Shown here one piece after another: positions 49,628-62,300 of a stretch of 64,000 bases of DNA. This stretch comes from Taxillus chinensis (Eukaryota > Streptophyta > Magnoliopsida > Santalales > Loranthaceae). The stretch lies in NCBI GenBank assembly GCA_023512835.1, contig CM042092.1, forward strand, positions 24,873,543-24,937,542, read 5' to 3'. The number at the start of each line of letters is the position of its first letter. Position 1 is the stretch's first letter. A model generated the notes under the pieces. The model ran no database searches and had not been told where the DNA came from. It saw only the letters and a list, made by a program, of their open reading frames with translations. The translations under genes and the position numbers were made by a program.

Positions 49628-50440
49628 CAAATAAAAAAAGAGAGAAAAACAAGTGTGAAAAAAAAAGAGCAAAAAAAAAAAAGAAGTGAGTTTGCTTTTT
49701 TTATGGATGCCACTAATCACTCACCAACACTTTTATTTTGTTTGCTTGAGATTCTTTTAAAAAATATGTTTTCTTTGATGTTCTTTCAAGATAAAAAAAA
49801 ATGTGCTTTTAAAATCAAAATAAAGATATTTTAAAACAAAAAAACAAAAACAAAAAAAATAAAAATAGAAACAAAAAACAAAAACAAAAAACAAAACAAA
49901 AAAAAACAAGCAAAAATCATTTCATCAAACATTTCTTATTCTTTGATTTTTTTAGAATTTTTTTTAGATAAATTCTTGAGTGCTTCATAAAATTCATTTA
50001 GGGCTAAATTAGTCTTTTGAAATATTTTAATTTTTAGGATCTCCCTCAGACTTTTAGGGAATCTGATTTAACTCAATTTTAATAAAGAATTTAGAAAAAA
50101 AATAATAATAAAAAGAGTAGATACTTTAAGCCATTAGGAAAACAATAAATTTAACATTAGATAACTAAAAATTAAACAAGCAAGTAAAACAAATTAGAAA
50201 CCTCTAAACTCCTAAGATAGGTACCGAAAGGGCGTTGCGGGGGTGTTAATTTTTTCCTGCACGTAACAAACTCCCGAATCCGAGTTTGGCAACGTAGACT
50301 ATTTTAGGTGACTAGCTGCACCCCAAAAACAAGTTGGTGGCGACTTTGTATTTTTTCATCACTATTCGGGTAAAGGGTGGGAGAACCACACCCCAAAAGC
50401 GGGTTCCCCCTCCCTCCCCGGACGAAATCCGGTGATGACA

Positions 50441-50445
50441 TAAGT
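50441..50445. repeat. 5-bp target-site duplication, right copy (TAAGT)
   Basis: Matches 35,723-35,727. Confidence 0.88.
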
Positions 50446-52635
50446 CATGCAGCTTCTAAGAACCATTCAATAGGTAGGTTTGCCTTGTGATACCATGGGA
50501 GTGAATCAATATCATCCGTTCTCTTTTAACTACAAAACCTTTTTGGCTACACATAGGTATTTTGTGTTCTTTTAAATCCTTGGATCTAGTTCAACAACAC
50601 TTATAGTCTTAAACCCACTGTCACATTTAATTATGATCACTTTACCCTAGTACCAACTGGTAGATTGCTAATTCACCATCAACTAATAGGTTTTTAAAAG
50701 CTTTTCTTTTAGATTGACGGATTAGTGGTTTGTTGATTCTAGGTAAGATTTGGCAAGAAAAATTAACAAATCAATTTAACTCGATAAACCGATCGACCGA
50801 CTAAAAATCGAAAACAAAAAAAAAGTCTATTTGTGCGGGTTAACTAACCTATCAACCCAAACCGAAATACCGAATAAATCAATTAAGCAAATAGTGCAAC
50901 CCGCTCCAATCGACCGACGAATACTTCTAAATAATAAATTTTCTCAAATACGGTAAGAAATATAAAGATTTTATGAATTGAAAGTAGAAGTCTTTAATAT
51001 AAAGATGTTTTTTATGATGACAATTTATTTGATTTGGTTTGTTATGATTAAATATTAGATTTCATATTCTAGTTTGTGTTGATATTGTGAATTAACCTGA
51101 TTTAATCCAAAAAATCAATAAATCAATTTGGATAGGTTAAGCAATTCTATCGACATGATAAAAAACCAAAAAATTAATTTAGTAAACTGATGTAATCTAC
51201 CCGAACCAACTGATGATTATTCCTAATTATAAGTATTGTGTTATAAAAATCTATCAATTAGCATAAAATAAATACGTGAATAAAAAGATATAAGATTTTT
51301 GAGTCAATCCACTATATTAAGATTACCTATTTCCCTGCATTCTTAGAAGCTCTCGAATTATATAGAGAAGCTAAAACTTAAAAGACTTTTGCCCTCTAAC
51401 CTTCTTTCCTGAAGTTCTTTAGCCACTACATTATATTTTTTTGTTTTAAGAATAAGAACATGTTTAGAAAACAAAGTAAAAAGCTCTTATTTTTAAAATA
51501 GGTATTAATTTTAGACATTACATGATGCTCACTTTTATCCACACATAATCTACTTTTGAATTTGAAAAATGACAGACCTTTCTTTTTAGCTACTTAGGTA
51601 GCAGGTGTTTCAATCATGCCTTATTTTTTTTAATTGATAGTGAGTTTTTGTTAATTTTTTTTATCATATTAAATTAATGTTAGAGCCTGTTGCAATGACA
51701 TAACACAATACCACATATAATTAAAAAACTGAATAAATTTATTTTTTAGAGCCAAAACGATAAATGGTGAAATTTAAAAAATAACATGTATTTAATTTCG
51801 AATAAAAAATAAAAATATTATGACCAAAATAACCTCACCTACAAAAAAAGTCAAATTTGATCGACTAACAATCTTGGACCTGGAGCTACTGTCTCAAATC
51901 TGGGAGCTACGGTCTCGAGCCAAAATCAACATCTTGGAATCGGGACAATCTCGGATCGGAACAAGTATTTGACACCGGGAGCTACAGTCTCATGACCTTT
52001 TGCTCCGATCGAAACTAATTTTCTATTGATTCTCCCAAGGTTTTGTTAAGTATCAGATTTGAAACATTTTATGCTGTGTAATATTAAAAATTTTATGAAT
52101 TCGGTAAGAAACATTTACAAGGCTGATTTTTAGATGCCTTGTACCATAAACAACTCATTTCCTATTTCCTATTGATTCTTAATTTCTAAAATTTTAAATT
52201 ATGCCATATCATCCCCATTGTTAAGTTGAATATAAAAAACAAATAGCACAAGCTTATATACAGCATTTTTTTTTACAAAGTTACTGTTATCTTTATCAGT
52301 GGAAGATTACAGGTAACACGAGAGAACATGATGTCCACTTACTCCACGGTTCCACCCTCCTACGAAAATGTGTTACATTTCCATTAGTTCATGCCCGCAG
52401 ATGGACTAATGTACAGTTTCACCAGAGTGAAAATAAAGCAACAGGGAATTGCAGTTCTGGCAGATGGCAGGGTAACCTCAGGCTGAAAACTCTTCTTATC
52501 TGACGTACTATAGAAGAGACCATTAAAATAAGGTTTAGGGACGGAAAGCCAATAACGCATTGTTCCAGCCAATATCTGCTCCGTTAGTGCAGAAAAGCAT
52601 CAGCTTCTACCCGGATTCAACATGGCATTTCCCTC
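50446..52635. other. AT-rich intergenic DNA, no gene
   Basis: Contains runs rich in AACCGATCGACCGA-like words (50,780-50,930). Three copies of GGAGCTACNGTCTC lie at about 51,880-51,990. The 3' UTR of the J-protein gene should lie just below 52,636; no other feature is supported. Confidence 0.5.
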
Positions 52636-55112
52636 CTACAGGCCCAATTCCCTTTTCAATTGACCAAGAGTGACTTCAATTTCATCAATGTTTTCCGCGA
52701 TATTGCTACTCATGGCAGCTTCCCTTTTTACTTTGCTTCCAGGTTTCACTGTCCCTGAAGTTTCAAATGAATTAGTGTTTTGAGGCCCTTCATCCTGATT
52801 TTTTGCTGTATCCTCTGGATCAGTGATGTTAAGCTCCTTTTCTAGAAATTCAACAAATTCTTCACCAATGTCCTGCATCATATTGAAGTACAGAATACAA
52901 AAAATTTCAAACTCTTCAAATCATGCAAGTTCTTGCACACATCACACAGTTTCATCTATCAAGCCTATCAGAGTCATTGAAGTGAGGAAGTGAAGACCAG
53001 AGTCGAATGTGATCATGATATTAACATTCGACTGCAACTGTCAAGAATAGATGGCATCTCACCGCCAATTCTTCCCACAAGCTCTTTGGCTTTCCCTGTG
53101 AAGCAGCACTTGCTTCCCAATTTTGAAACTCTTCCTGGAGATCTCTAAGGAAGTCCACTGAAATGCAATGCCAAACCCAAGGTTAAGAACTACAATAGAG
53201 TAGGTATTATTGACAAAGTAAAGTCAAAAGAAAGCTAAGCAACCCTTAAAACGATGCTGAAAAATTTTATGGATCATCATTGACAAAAAAAAGAGGACAA
53301 ATCTACCTAGTGTTACTTGAACATCCCTCATAAATTTACCTGCAACATAAAGTGGTTAAGCATAAGGAGACTAAAGAGACCTTGTGCAGGGAGGGGGAGT
53401 CTATCCCTGCTAGTGGAGGATAAATTCGAGTAGGCAAGAAATGAAGGGTGTGCCTATTCCATTGATTTTTTTTTAAAAAAAGCATTAGTAGTTTAGAGCA
53501 AAGGAAAAGGAAGGAATGACTTATAGGACATTTCATTCAGAGCTAATTGTTCTGCACAGATTGTTCCAAGTCGGTAACCCACAAATCTAGTTGCACACAT
53601 TTATATCAATCTCTAATCCATAGCACGCAGCCCAATCAATAAGATGATCATAAAAAATCTCTCAGAACATAACTACTGTAAGAGCGACCTCCCCTTTAGT
53701 AGAGGGCTTGTTGGTAGGGGAGTTCACGAAAACCAAAAACCCAAAATCTGGTTGAATCAATGATTAAAACTCAGAACTAATCCAGACCGAACAATTAGTT
53801 TTGAGTTTCGATTGATAATAAAAATCTCACTGAATCATCCAAATTCAATCACCCATAATGTGTTAATAAAATTAATGTTTGATATTACTAATATTAAAAT
53901 TTTATAACACCCTTTATGATTACTTTGTTAACCTATAAATAATATACCCAGTAAATTGTAGCATGAAACTCTTGATAGATGTGACGTCCCTGTGTTTTTT
54001 TAAAATATGTTATCTCAAACCTTATATAGGATATCCCTTCATTTACAAATGATTGGTCACAACCAACATGAATATATCCTGAAACCAATCCAAAACCCAA
54101 CTTAAAACCCTGATCAAACTGATTTCATTTCGTTTAGCTTTCAGATTGAGCCTAAACCCACCTAACCCACCCAATGAACACATATTGACGTACTTGTTGG
54201 GGGTAAATACTGCCAACATGGCACATATTGATGTTCATCGGTTGGGTCGTCAGTAGGTTTCACAAGAGCTTAAATGGAAATACATAAAAATGAAATAACA
54301 CATCCTTTAGTGACAACACAAAACACAAATGTGAAGAGCACATATAACCAAAGCATTGTCTAAGACATGTTTACCCAGTCCATAGAAGTCTTCATCTTGG
54401 GTTTTCCTTGTGGAACCTCTATCTGTGGCATAGGAATAATCAGATTCGGATGGTCCTCGCCTGGAATCATAATGCTTTTGAGATTTAGAGTTTATCAACG
54501 TATTATACGCATGTTTGATCCTCATAAATTTTCCCTGCGCATTAGCCTGAGCACCAAATGTTTGAATTCAGCTATATGCACAAAAAACAAAACCAGGTTC
54601 CAACCAAGTCAACATGGATTTGCATTAAAATTGAAAAAAAAACATAAACTGCGGTCCAATCTAGGAGGAGTAATAAAACATGGTTTCAGACTCTCGATTC
54701 CTCAAATCAACAGTAAAAACAGAAACATTGAATACTACAAAATTGCATGATTTTTGTATTACACCTCTTTGTTAACATCAGGATGGTATTTCAGGGCAAG
54801 TTTCCTGTAAGCCCTCTTAATTTCATCAGAAGTGGCTGATGAAGAAACGCCTAAAACCTCGTATGGGGATTCCCTGCGACTCGCCTTTACAAGGTGGGCG
54901 TCACTGCTGCGGCTTTTTCTTGGGCTTTTGTTGTTTGTTAAGAAGGAAGAGCGTGGTGTGATAAACACATCGAAAGAGCATCTGCTAACATTGCCAATTC
55001 TACAAATAGGCGTCGGGGATCTGCATAAAATACAGGGACGGACATATCTCCGAGGAAGATAAAGCAAACGGACCGGGATTTGCGCTGTTATAGGTGATAC
55101 AAATCCACACAT
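52636..55112 (-). CDS. Chloroplast-targeted J-domain (DnaJ/HSP40) protein, five exons
   Basis: A J-protein co-chaperone that would stimulate an HSP70 ATPase, probably in the plastid. Exons on the minus strand: 55,112-54,765; 54,546-54,375; 53,339-53,307; 53,157-53,063; 52,872-52,636. All borders are GT-AG and the phases (0, 1, 1, 0) join cleanly into about 294 residues with no frame breaks. Residues 1-78 are Ser/Arg-rich and transit-peptide-like. The J-domain begins [20 protein letters not shown], has YHPDVNK with the essential HPD, and continues in exon 2 ([13 protein letters not shown]). The C-terminal half is acidic ([15 protein letters not shown], then [16 protein letters not shown]), ending in a short [13 protein letters not shown] helix. 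There are no zinc-finger or DnaJ C-terminal domains, so it is a class III (J-only) type. It resembles the protein I recall as Arabidopsis At5g18140; that match is from memory. Confidence 0.9.
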
Positions 55113-57065
55113 CTTCGTCCGTCACGAACTGATTGATCTATCTGTTCTTCTGCGCTTCCCTCTTTGCGTTCCTCAATTCATCGTCCCCACGGAAACAGGT
55201 ATTGAATTGTTCCACCATGGAGAGGCAACAACTGACCCGACACGCGAGCCGCGCGCGCGTGTTTTTTTGTTTTTGTTTTGTTTTTTTTTTTTTTCCATTT
55301 TCAATTTGTTTTTTAAATAAATTTATTTGAGATTCCTTGATCGGACAAGTGACCAGTGAGCGAACTATGATTACAATATGGTCTTAAAATTTTATTATAA
55401 GTTAATTTTATTTAAAATAATTTAAAATTTTAATTTAAAAATTATATTTAATAGTTTATATTTTTAAATATTTATTTTAAAATTAATAGGTTTAGGCTAT
55501 AGGTACTAATATGCTAAGTAAAATGTATAATAGTTTTAAAAAAATTATTTTTTAAAAATAAAAAGTCGGTCCGCGGACCGATCCTTGCACGGATATGGTC
55601 TGCATGGACCGGGCCTAAACGGACTGATCCGTTTAGGCCTGCGATTGTAATGGACGTCCGTTTAGGCCCGTGATTGTAATGGATCAGAATTTCTCTGGTC
55701 TAGTCCGCTCCGGTCCGCACGGACCACGAACTGGTCCGCGGACCGACAGTCCATTTTACATCCCTAGATTAGAAGAAGACAGAAATAATTAAATAAACAA
55801 GCACAATTTACTGGAAGAAAAATAATATGTATATTGTTTCTCTTATCGTCGTAAGAGCATCTTCGGTCTTTATCAGCAAAAATACCAATCTAAAGTAATA
55901 TTTAACGTACAACAATAATAGCTAATGACACTCTAATCTTGTTTCATCTATTTTTTTATGAATTATTATTTTACTCGGTATATCCTTTTTCTCCCAAAAT
56001 AAGTTTAATTCCATCGCAAAATAGGTTTGCTAGGTAGCCGTCACGCGCGGGGGGAGGGGGAAGAAAGACCTGGCTGTCATTGGCTAGCCGTTGTGTGGGG
56101 GGGGGGGGGGGTGGAACAAAGACCTAGTCGCCGTTGGCTAGCTGTCACGTGAGGAGGGGGGTGAAAGAAAGACTTGGTCGTCGTCTTGGTCATGTATGAT
56201 GGAGGGGAGCAAATGACGAGGGGAACCACGCCCTTTGTCTGTCCGAGCGGCGAAGGAGGGGAGCGAACGGCGACGGAGGGGAGCGATACAGATGGGAGAT
56301 GTGGGACAGGGGCTGGGCGACGCAGAGGGGAGATCTGGAGCAGGGGTTGGGCGACATAGATGTTGCAGTGGTCGCCGACGTTGCAGAGGGAGGTGGCTGG
56401 GGAGGAGGCGCCGCTGAGGATGATGGGGTAATAGGGGAGGGGAGCGTGTGAGAGGGAGATAACGTAGGGAGGGAAGCATTTAGGTTGGGTTAATTTGTAA
56501 TTTTAAAGTAGGATTAAAATAAAATATTTAACTTTTTATTTTACTTTTCCTATTTAATATATTTGTATTTTTTATGTTATATTATTATAATTACTTATTA
56601 ATGAGGTAAGTCAAGTGACACCTAAGATTCCTCTTACTAAAAATATATAACATCATAAAAAATTGTGGTGCGTGGAGCCGACGAGCCGTACGCTGGTATT
56701 TAATTTATTAATATTACGCTGATTTATAGTATTTTATTATGAGAATATATATATATATATATATGTGTGTGTTATTATGATATATCGCGCTATAATAAAA
56801 ACAACTAATTACCAATTATGCGAGACATTAACATAATAATGCAAAAATAAGGCGGCTGTAACTAACATTTATATTTTACTATTCACTTTCATAAAAATTA
56901 TTTTTACAGTGGTACAATTTATTTTGTGCACAAGTTCATAAAAAAAATGAAAAGATAAATAAATAAAAATTTACCCAGCCTCTCCGCAAAGTCACCGAAT
57001 CCGCGCTCTACTACACCAGGCATTTCTATGGCTTTGTCGCGTCTACTACACCAGCCATTAATCCA
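55113..57065. other. Divergent-promoter intergenic region between the J-protein and PPR genes
   Basis: The two genes point away from each other, so both promoters lie here. Contents: poly-T near 55,275-55,295, AT-rich DNA to 55,560, a GGTCCGCGGACC-rich block (55,560-55,770), a G-rich stretch (56,040-56,480) including a run of about 14 G near 56,098-56,111, and a TA/TG microsatellite at about 56,748-56,770. ORFs in the G-rich part have no recognisable domain. Confidence 0.5.
55565..55772. mobile_element. Possible hAT-type nonautonomous element end
   Basis: Many overlapping GGTCCGCGGACC / CGGTCCGC words form local palindromes, and the block ends ...CATTTTACATCCCTA, the complement of the TAGGGATGTAAAATGG start common in plant hAT elements. 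The other terminus and an 8-bp duplication were not found. Confidence 0.4.
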
Positions 57066-58745
57066 ATGTTGTTCCGATTCTCTAGAGTGTCGCTCAAGAG
57101 AGAGGGACACAAGCACATTAGTTCCCGTGAGCTCCACTCTCGCTCTTCCGACGCCTACGCAAATCTCCTAACTAAATTTGTTGGGGAAAAATCTCTGCAC
57201 AAGGGAAGGGTCCTCCACGCCTACCTGGTTGTCAAGGGGCTAGCTTGCTCCACCCATTTTTCCTCTAAGCTCGTATCATTGTACGCTGCGTGCAGAGAAT
57301 TAGCTTATGCTCGTAAGGTGTTCGACAAAATTCCCCACGCGGACGTAAGCCGTTGGGTCGCCCTCATTGGGGCCTATGGTCGCTGCGGCTTCTACCAGGA
57401 GGCGCTGGAGGCCTTCTCTGAGATGCAGACGGAAGGTAAAGGTAAGCCACCCAGCAAGTTTGTCCTTCCAACCATCCTCAAAGCATGTGGTCATTTATGC
57501 TGCAAGGATTATGGAATGGAGATTCACGCTGCAATCCTGAGATATCATTTTGAATCCGATGATTTTATCCGCAGTTCTTTGATCAACATGTACTCCAAAT
57601 GTGGGTCTCTTGAAAATGCTCGAAGGGTGTTTGATTCTACTTCTGAGAGAGATTTGGTGTCTTTGAACTCCATGGTCTTGGGCTATACCCAAAGTGGATT
57701 TTCTAAGGAGGCTATGGACTTGGTCGAAGAAATGTGCTTAATGGGTTTGAAACCCAATTTAGTAACATGGAACACCCTGATCGCGGGCTTTTCAGTAGCC
57801 GGCAATGAGTCGATGGCATCTGGCATTCTGCAATTGATGCAAAAAAATGGGGTTGAGCCGGATGCAGTATCTTGGACATCAATTATATCTGGTCTTGTGC
57901 AGAACTTCCGGTACAATGAGGCTTTTAGGGTGTTTAAGCGGATGATGGATCAAGGGTTAGGATTATATCCAAGTTCGGTCACGATTACTGCTCTCCTGCC
58001 TGCATGTGCAGGAGTCGGTGATTTGAGCCGTGGGAAAGAGATCCACGGGTATGCATTTGTGATTGGCATCGAAGACGATATATATGTAAGGAGTGCCCTT
58101 GTTGACATGTATGCAAAATGTGGTTCTATATTTGGAGCCAAGAAGCTGTTCTACAAGATGCATGAGAAAACCACGGTAACTTGGAATTCTATGATATTTG
58201 GTTACTCCAACCATGGATACTGCAGAGAAGCAATTGAGCTCTTTCACCAGATGGAAGCGGAGAAGAAAGAGAAACCCACTTACCTGACTTTCATAGCAGC
58301 TTTAACTGCTTGTAGTCACGCTGGGATGGTAGAACTTGGACAGGACCTGTTTGACTTGATGCAACATAAATATGGGATCAAGCCCAGATTGGAGCATTAT
58401 GCATGCATGGTGGATCTGTTTGGCCGAGCAGGAAAGCTAAGTGACGCCTATGATTTGATTATGGGAATGCCCATCAAGCCTGACTTGTTTGTGTGGGGAG
58501 CATTGTTGGGTGCATGTAGGATCTATGGGAACATCGAACTTGCTGAGGTGGCAGCAAAGCATCTGTCAGAGCTTGAACCGGAAAGTGCCGGCAGTAAGTT
58601 GTTGCTGACAAATTTGTATGCTGATGCTGGTGTTTGGGGGAATGTTACAAAGCTAAAGAAAGCAATGAAGAGGAAAAAAGTTAAAAATTTTCCAGGTTGC
58701 AGTTGGATAGGGGCAGTTCGATGCACAAACGAAAGTCACAACTAA
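57066..58745 (+). CDS. PLS-class pentatricopeptide repeat protein with E-type C-terminus
   Basis: Intronless, 559 residues, intact. PPR proteins of this class bind organellar RNA, usually as specificity factors for C-to-U editing. Seen: an N-terminal targeting-like segment (MLFRFSRVSLKREGHKH), then arrays of about 31-36-residue repeats (HAYLVVKGLACSTHFSSKLV, SSLINMYSKCGSLENARRVF, VTWNTLIAGFSVAGNESMAS, SALVDMYAKCGSIFGAKKLF, VTWNSMIFGYSNHGYCREAI). The C-terminal E motifs follow (FVWGALLGACRIYGNIELAE to FPGCSWIGAV). There is no DYW deaminase domain, so it would act with a DYW partner. The first ATG fits the targeting segment. It may correspond to Arabidopsis At5g59600, but I am not sure. A retrotransposon LTR begins 174 bp after the stop codon, in or near the 3' UTR. 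Confidence 0.93.
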   Translation: MLFRFSRVSLKREGHKHISSRELHSRSSDAYANLLTKFVGEKSLHKGRVLHAYLVVKGLACSTHFSSKLVSLYAACRELAYARKVFDKIPHADVSRWVALIGAYGRCGFYQEALEAFSEMQTEGKGKPPSKFVLPTILKACGHLCCKDYGMEIHAAILRYHFESDDFIRSSLINMYSKCGSLENARRVFDSTSERDLVSLNSMVLGYTQSGFSKEAMDLVEEMCLMGLKPNLVTWNTLIAGFSVAGNESMASGILQLMQKNGVEPDAVSWTSIISGLVQNFRYNEAFRVFKRMMDQGLGLYPSSVTITALLPACAGVGDLSRGKEIHGYAFVIGIEDDIYVRSALVDMYAKCGSIFGAKKLFYKMHEKTTVTWNSMIFGYSNHGYCREAIELFHQMEAEKKEKPTYLTFIAALTACSHAGMVELGQDLFDLMQHKYGIKPRLEHYACMVDLFGRAGKLSDAYDLIMGMPIKPDLFVWGALLGACRIYGNIELAEVAAKHLSELEPESAGSKLLLTNLYADAGVWGNVTKLKKAMKRKKVKNFPGCSWIGAVRCTNESHN

Positions 58746-58919
58746 GCTTCATCTTTTTGGAAGTGTCATGTCTCTGATTGGAATTCTTGTTTTGCTCAAT
58801 TATTCTCATTCATTGTTGGAGTTCCGATTATTGTCACACTGCATGAGTCGGGAGAAAATGAGGCCCGAGGAAGAAATAAGACTGAAACCAATCAAAAGCC
58901 CTGATTTCTTGCTGTTTGA

Positions 58920-59370
58920 TGATGCGCTGGTTGCACAACCGCTTCAGCCACGTCAGCCACGACGTTTTGCAAGAGTACTGAAGAGAAACCCAAAATATTT
59001 GGATTATTTGGGTGTTGAGTGAAGCGTGAACGTGGGCAGTTTGAGCGGGTCTGTAGGGATCGATATGCTGGATTTAATTGCTGCAAATTAGTAGGAGGAA
59101 TAACAGAAGACTATTGCGGGAGCTATTCTTTGGGATAGCAGAACGTAATCTGGTTTTCTTTATTTTAAATTAGGAGGAATAATAGAAGATTGTTGCGGGA
59201 GCTATTCTTTGGGATAGCAGAACGTTATCTTGTTTTCTCTATTTTATATAAGTCTGATTCGATGTAATAAATGTTATGGAAAAATTAAATCAGTTTATTT
59301 GTGGCCTGTTCTCGCCCTGAGAAGAACGAACCTATCCCATTTACTCTTGTACTCTGACTGGGACCTATCA
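58920..59370 (+). repeat. 5' LTR of the chromovirus
   Basis: 451 bp, TGATGCGCTGG to GGGACCTATCA. It contains two tandem copies of an about 79-bp unit (about 59,091-59,169 and 59,170-59,248; core GCGGGAGCTATTCTTTGGG). Its first 103 bp duplicate the C-terminal coding end of gag-pol, because the frame runs into the 3' LTR. Confidence 0.92.
59091..59248 (+). repeat. Tandem duplication inside the LTR
   Basis: Two units of about 79 bp beginning TAGGAGGAATAA and containing GGGATAGCAGAACGT. The first unit and the start of the second also appear at the right end of the window in the 3' LTR. Such duplications often carry LTR promoter or enhancer elements, but no activity can be inferred here. Confidence 0.8.
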
Positions 59371-59372
59371 AT

Positions 59373-59386
59373 TGGTATCAGAGCAC
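59373..59386 (+). promoter_or_regulatory. Primer binding site (initiator Met-tRNA)
   Basis: TGGTATCAGAGCAC lies two bases after the 5' LTR and matches the plant initiator-methionine tRNA 3' end over the first 12 bases. Confidence 0.9.
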
Positions 59387-59391
59387 ATACA

Positions 59392-62300
59392 ATGTCCACC
59401 AACAAGGAACGTATAGAAAATCTAGAAGCCGGATTCGGAGAGCTACAAAACAATTTCAGCCGTATGGAAGTTGGGGTCCATGATAAACTCCGACAAATTG
59501 AAGATGCCATTAGCAGAATGTCTGACGCATTCTCAGCTGGACCAGGGGCTTCACCTAGCACCGCCGATGTACAAACGGGTCAATCTTCCCATGGGCGTAC
59601 CCAGGATCCCACGCTTGGAAGACGACCAATGTTTGATTCTAAATTGGCGAAACTGGAGTTTCCAAAGTATTCCGGAGACGACCCGACCGAGTGGCTCATG
59701 CGAGTGGGACAATTCTTTGAATATCAAGGCACGACAGAAGCTCAGAAAATATCCCTGGCATCTTTCCATCTCCAAGGGGAAGCAAACCAGTGGTGGCAAT
59801 GGTTACAGCGGGCATACCAGGACGAAGACAAAGAGGTCACTTGGGGGATCTTTACCGAAGAGTTGTGGTCGTGATTTGGCCCTACCGATTGCGAGGACTT
59901 CGACGAATCACTATCCAAAATTAAACAAACGAGTTCCTTACATGATTACCAGAGGGAGTTTGAAAGATTGGGAAATAAAGTTCAAGGATGGACCCAAAAG
60001 GCACTGGTAGGAATGTTTATGGGAGGACTTAAGGCCGAGATTGCTGACGGCATACGAATGTTCAAACCCAAGGCGTTGAAGGAAGCTATCAGTCTAGCGC
60101 GTATGCGAGATGAACAGCTAACCCGGCAATGAAGGTTCTCCAAACCCACTAATAGGGATGTTGCTGACGTACAATCTACACCAAAAGCCAAAGCAAGCAC
60201 TTCCTTCAAGCGGTTATCATGGGAGGAAATGCAGCGCAAAAGAGCTCAAGGATTATGCTTCAATTGTGATGAAAGATTCACCGCGGGACATAAATGTCGG
60301 GGCCCTCAGTTATTACTACTTGAAAAGGAGGGCTCGGATTCCGATAAAGAAAACTCTGGAAATGAAGAATTTTCTTCACCCGAGATTTCCTTGCATGCCC
60401 TCACAGGATGGTCACTTCATAAAACGATACGGGTGGTGGCAACCATTGGGACTCAAGCTATGGTGGTTTTAATTGACAGTGGGTCAACCCACAATCTTAT
60501 TAGCCAAAAGATGGCAAATCAGCTGCAACTTAAGGTGTTGCGGACCAGGCCCTTTGACGTCAAGGTCGCCAATGGAACACCTTTAAGGTGCCAGGGCCGG
60601 TTTGAAGATGTCAAGGTTAATTTACAAGGAATTCCATTCATCCTTACTCTGTATGCTCTTCCATTGGTGGGGCTAGACTTGGTTCTAGGCGTCAATTGGT
60701 TGGAACAATTGGGGACGATTACCTGCACTTGGAAGACCAAGACAATGGAGTTTTAATGGAACAACCAACCCCGGATACTACAGGGCTTGGGAACACCAAC
60801 AATACAAGCAACTTCATTGAAATCAGCCAGCAAAGGAGGAAGACAGGCTGGGTCTGTATTTGCCCTCGCTTCTGAAGGTGACACCTCTGCTACTCAAGCT
60901 ACAACACGACCGGAGATGCAGCAACTGCTGCAACAGTTCGCAGACATCTTTGAGGAGCCAACGCAACTGCCTCCAGTAAGGGAAATCGATCATCCTATAA
61001 AGCTAAAAGAAGGGAGTGAGCCTGTCAACGTTAGACCCTACAGGTATGCTTACTTTCAAAAGGCTGAAATTGAGAAACAAGTTAACGACATGCTCAAATT
61101 GGGGTTTATACAACCAAGCACCAGTCCGTTCTCATCTCCTGTTTTATTGGTAAAGAAAAAAGATGGGCCGTGGCGATTTTGTACCGACTATCGGGCCTTG
61201 AATGTAGTCACTATTAAGGACAGATTCCCTATTCCTACTGTCAATGACATGTTGGATGAACTCCACGGCGCTACCTATTTTACTAAACTTGACCTTCGGG
61301 CAGGTTATCATCAAGTGAGAATGGTCTCCAGTGATGTACACAAAACTGCTTTTCGTACACATAATGGACACTATGAGTACCTAGTCATGCCCTTCGGATT
61401 GTGTAATGCTCCCTCCACCTTCTAGGCAATTATGAATTTTATTTTTAGTCCCTATCTTCACCACTTTATCCTGGTTTTTTTTGACGATATTTTGATTTAT
61501 AGCCCCAACTGGAACGTGCACCTTGACCATGTCAAGATAACTTTGGAAATATTGCGGCGGCACCATTTCTATGCTAAAATCAGTAAGTGTGTATTTGGGT
61601 CACAGGAATTGGAGTATCTAGAACACATTGTCACTCCTCAAGGGGTTAAAGTTGACCAAAGGAAAATTGCTGTCATGGTCGATTGGCCTAAGCCTACTAC
61701 CGTTACTAAGCTATGTGGATTTTTGGGCTTAACAGGTTATTACAGGAAATTTGTTCACAATTATGGCATCATTGCACAGCCCTTTACTCGTCTTCTAAGA
61801 AAGGGACAATTTCTCTGGGATGCAGCGGCCGAAAATGCTTTTGCACAGCTCAAGACTGCCATGTCTACTACGCCAACGCTTGCGCTACCCAACTTTAAGG
61901 AACCTTTTATTATTGAATCAGACGCTTCTGGAGACGGCATAGGGGCGGTCTTGAGCCAGCAAGGCCAGCCCATCGCTTACATGAGTCGTGCGCTAGGTGC
62001 TGCAAAACTCACTTTACCCATTTATGAAAAAGAGATGTTGGCATTTGTTCACGCAATTCAAATTTGGCGGCCGTATTTACTTGGTAGCAAATTCTACATC
62101 TATACAGACCAGAAGAGTCTTAAATATTTAATGGAACAACGAGTCGTCACGCTGGCGCAACAAAAATGGATATCCAAATTGCTGGGATACGACTATGAAA
62201 TTCGTTACAAGCCGGGCAAGGAGAATAGTGCAGTTGATGCTCTTTCCAGGATGGAGGGCAGTCCCACGCTGCATACTTTATTTGTGTCTCACTCTTCTAT

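Noticed and set aside
56138..56479. Overlapping GC-rich ORFs on both strands between the J-protein and PPR genes
   Set aside because: Low-complexity G-rich DNA gives open frames on both strands; no recognisable protein.
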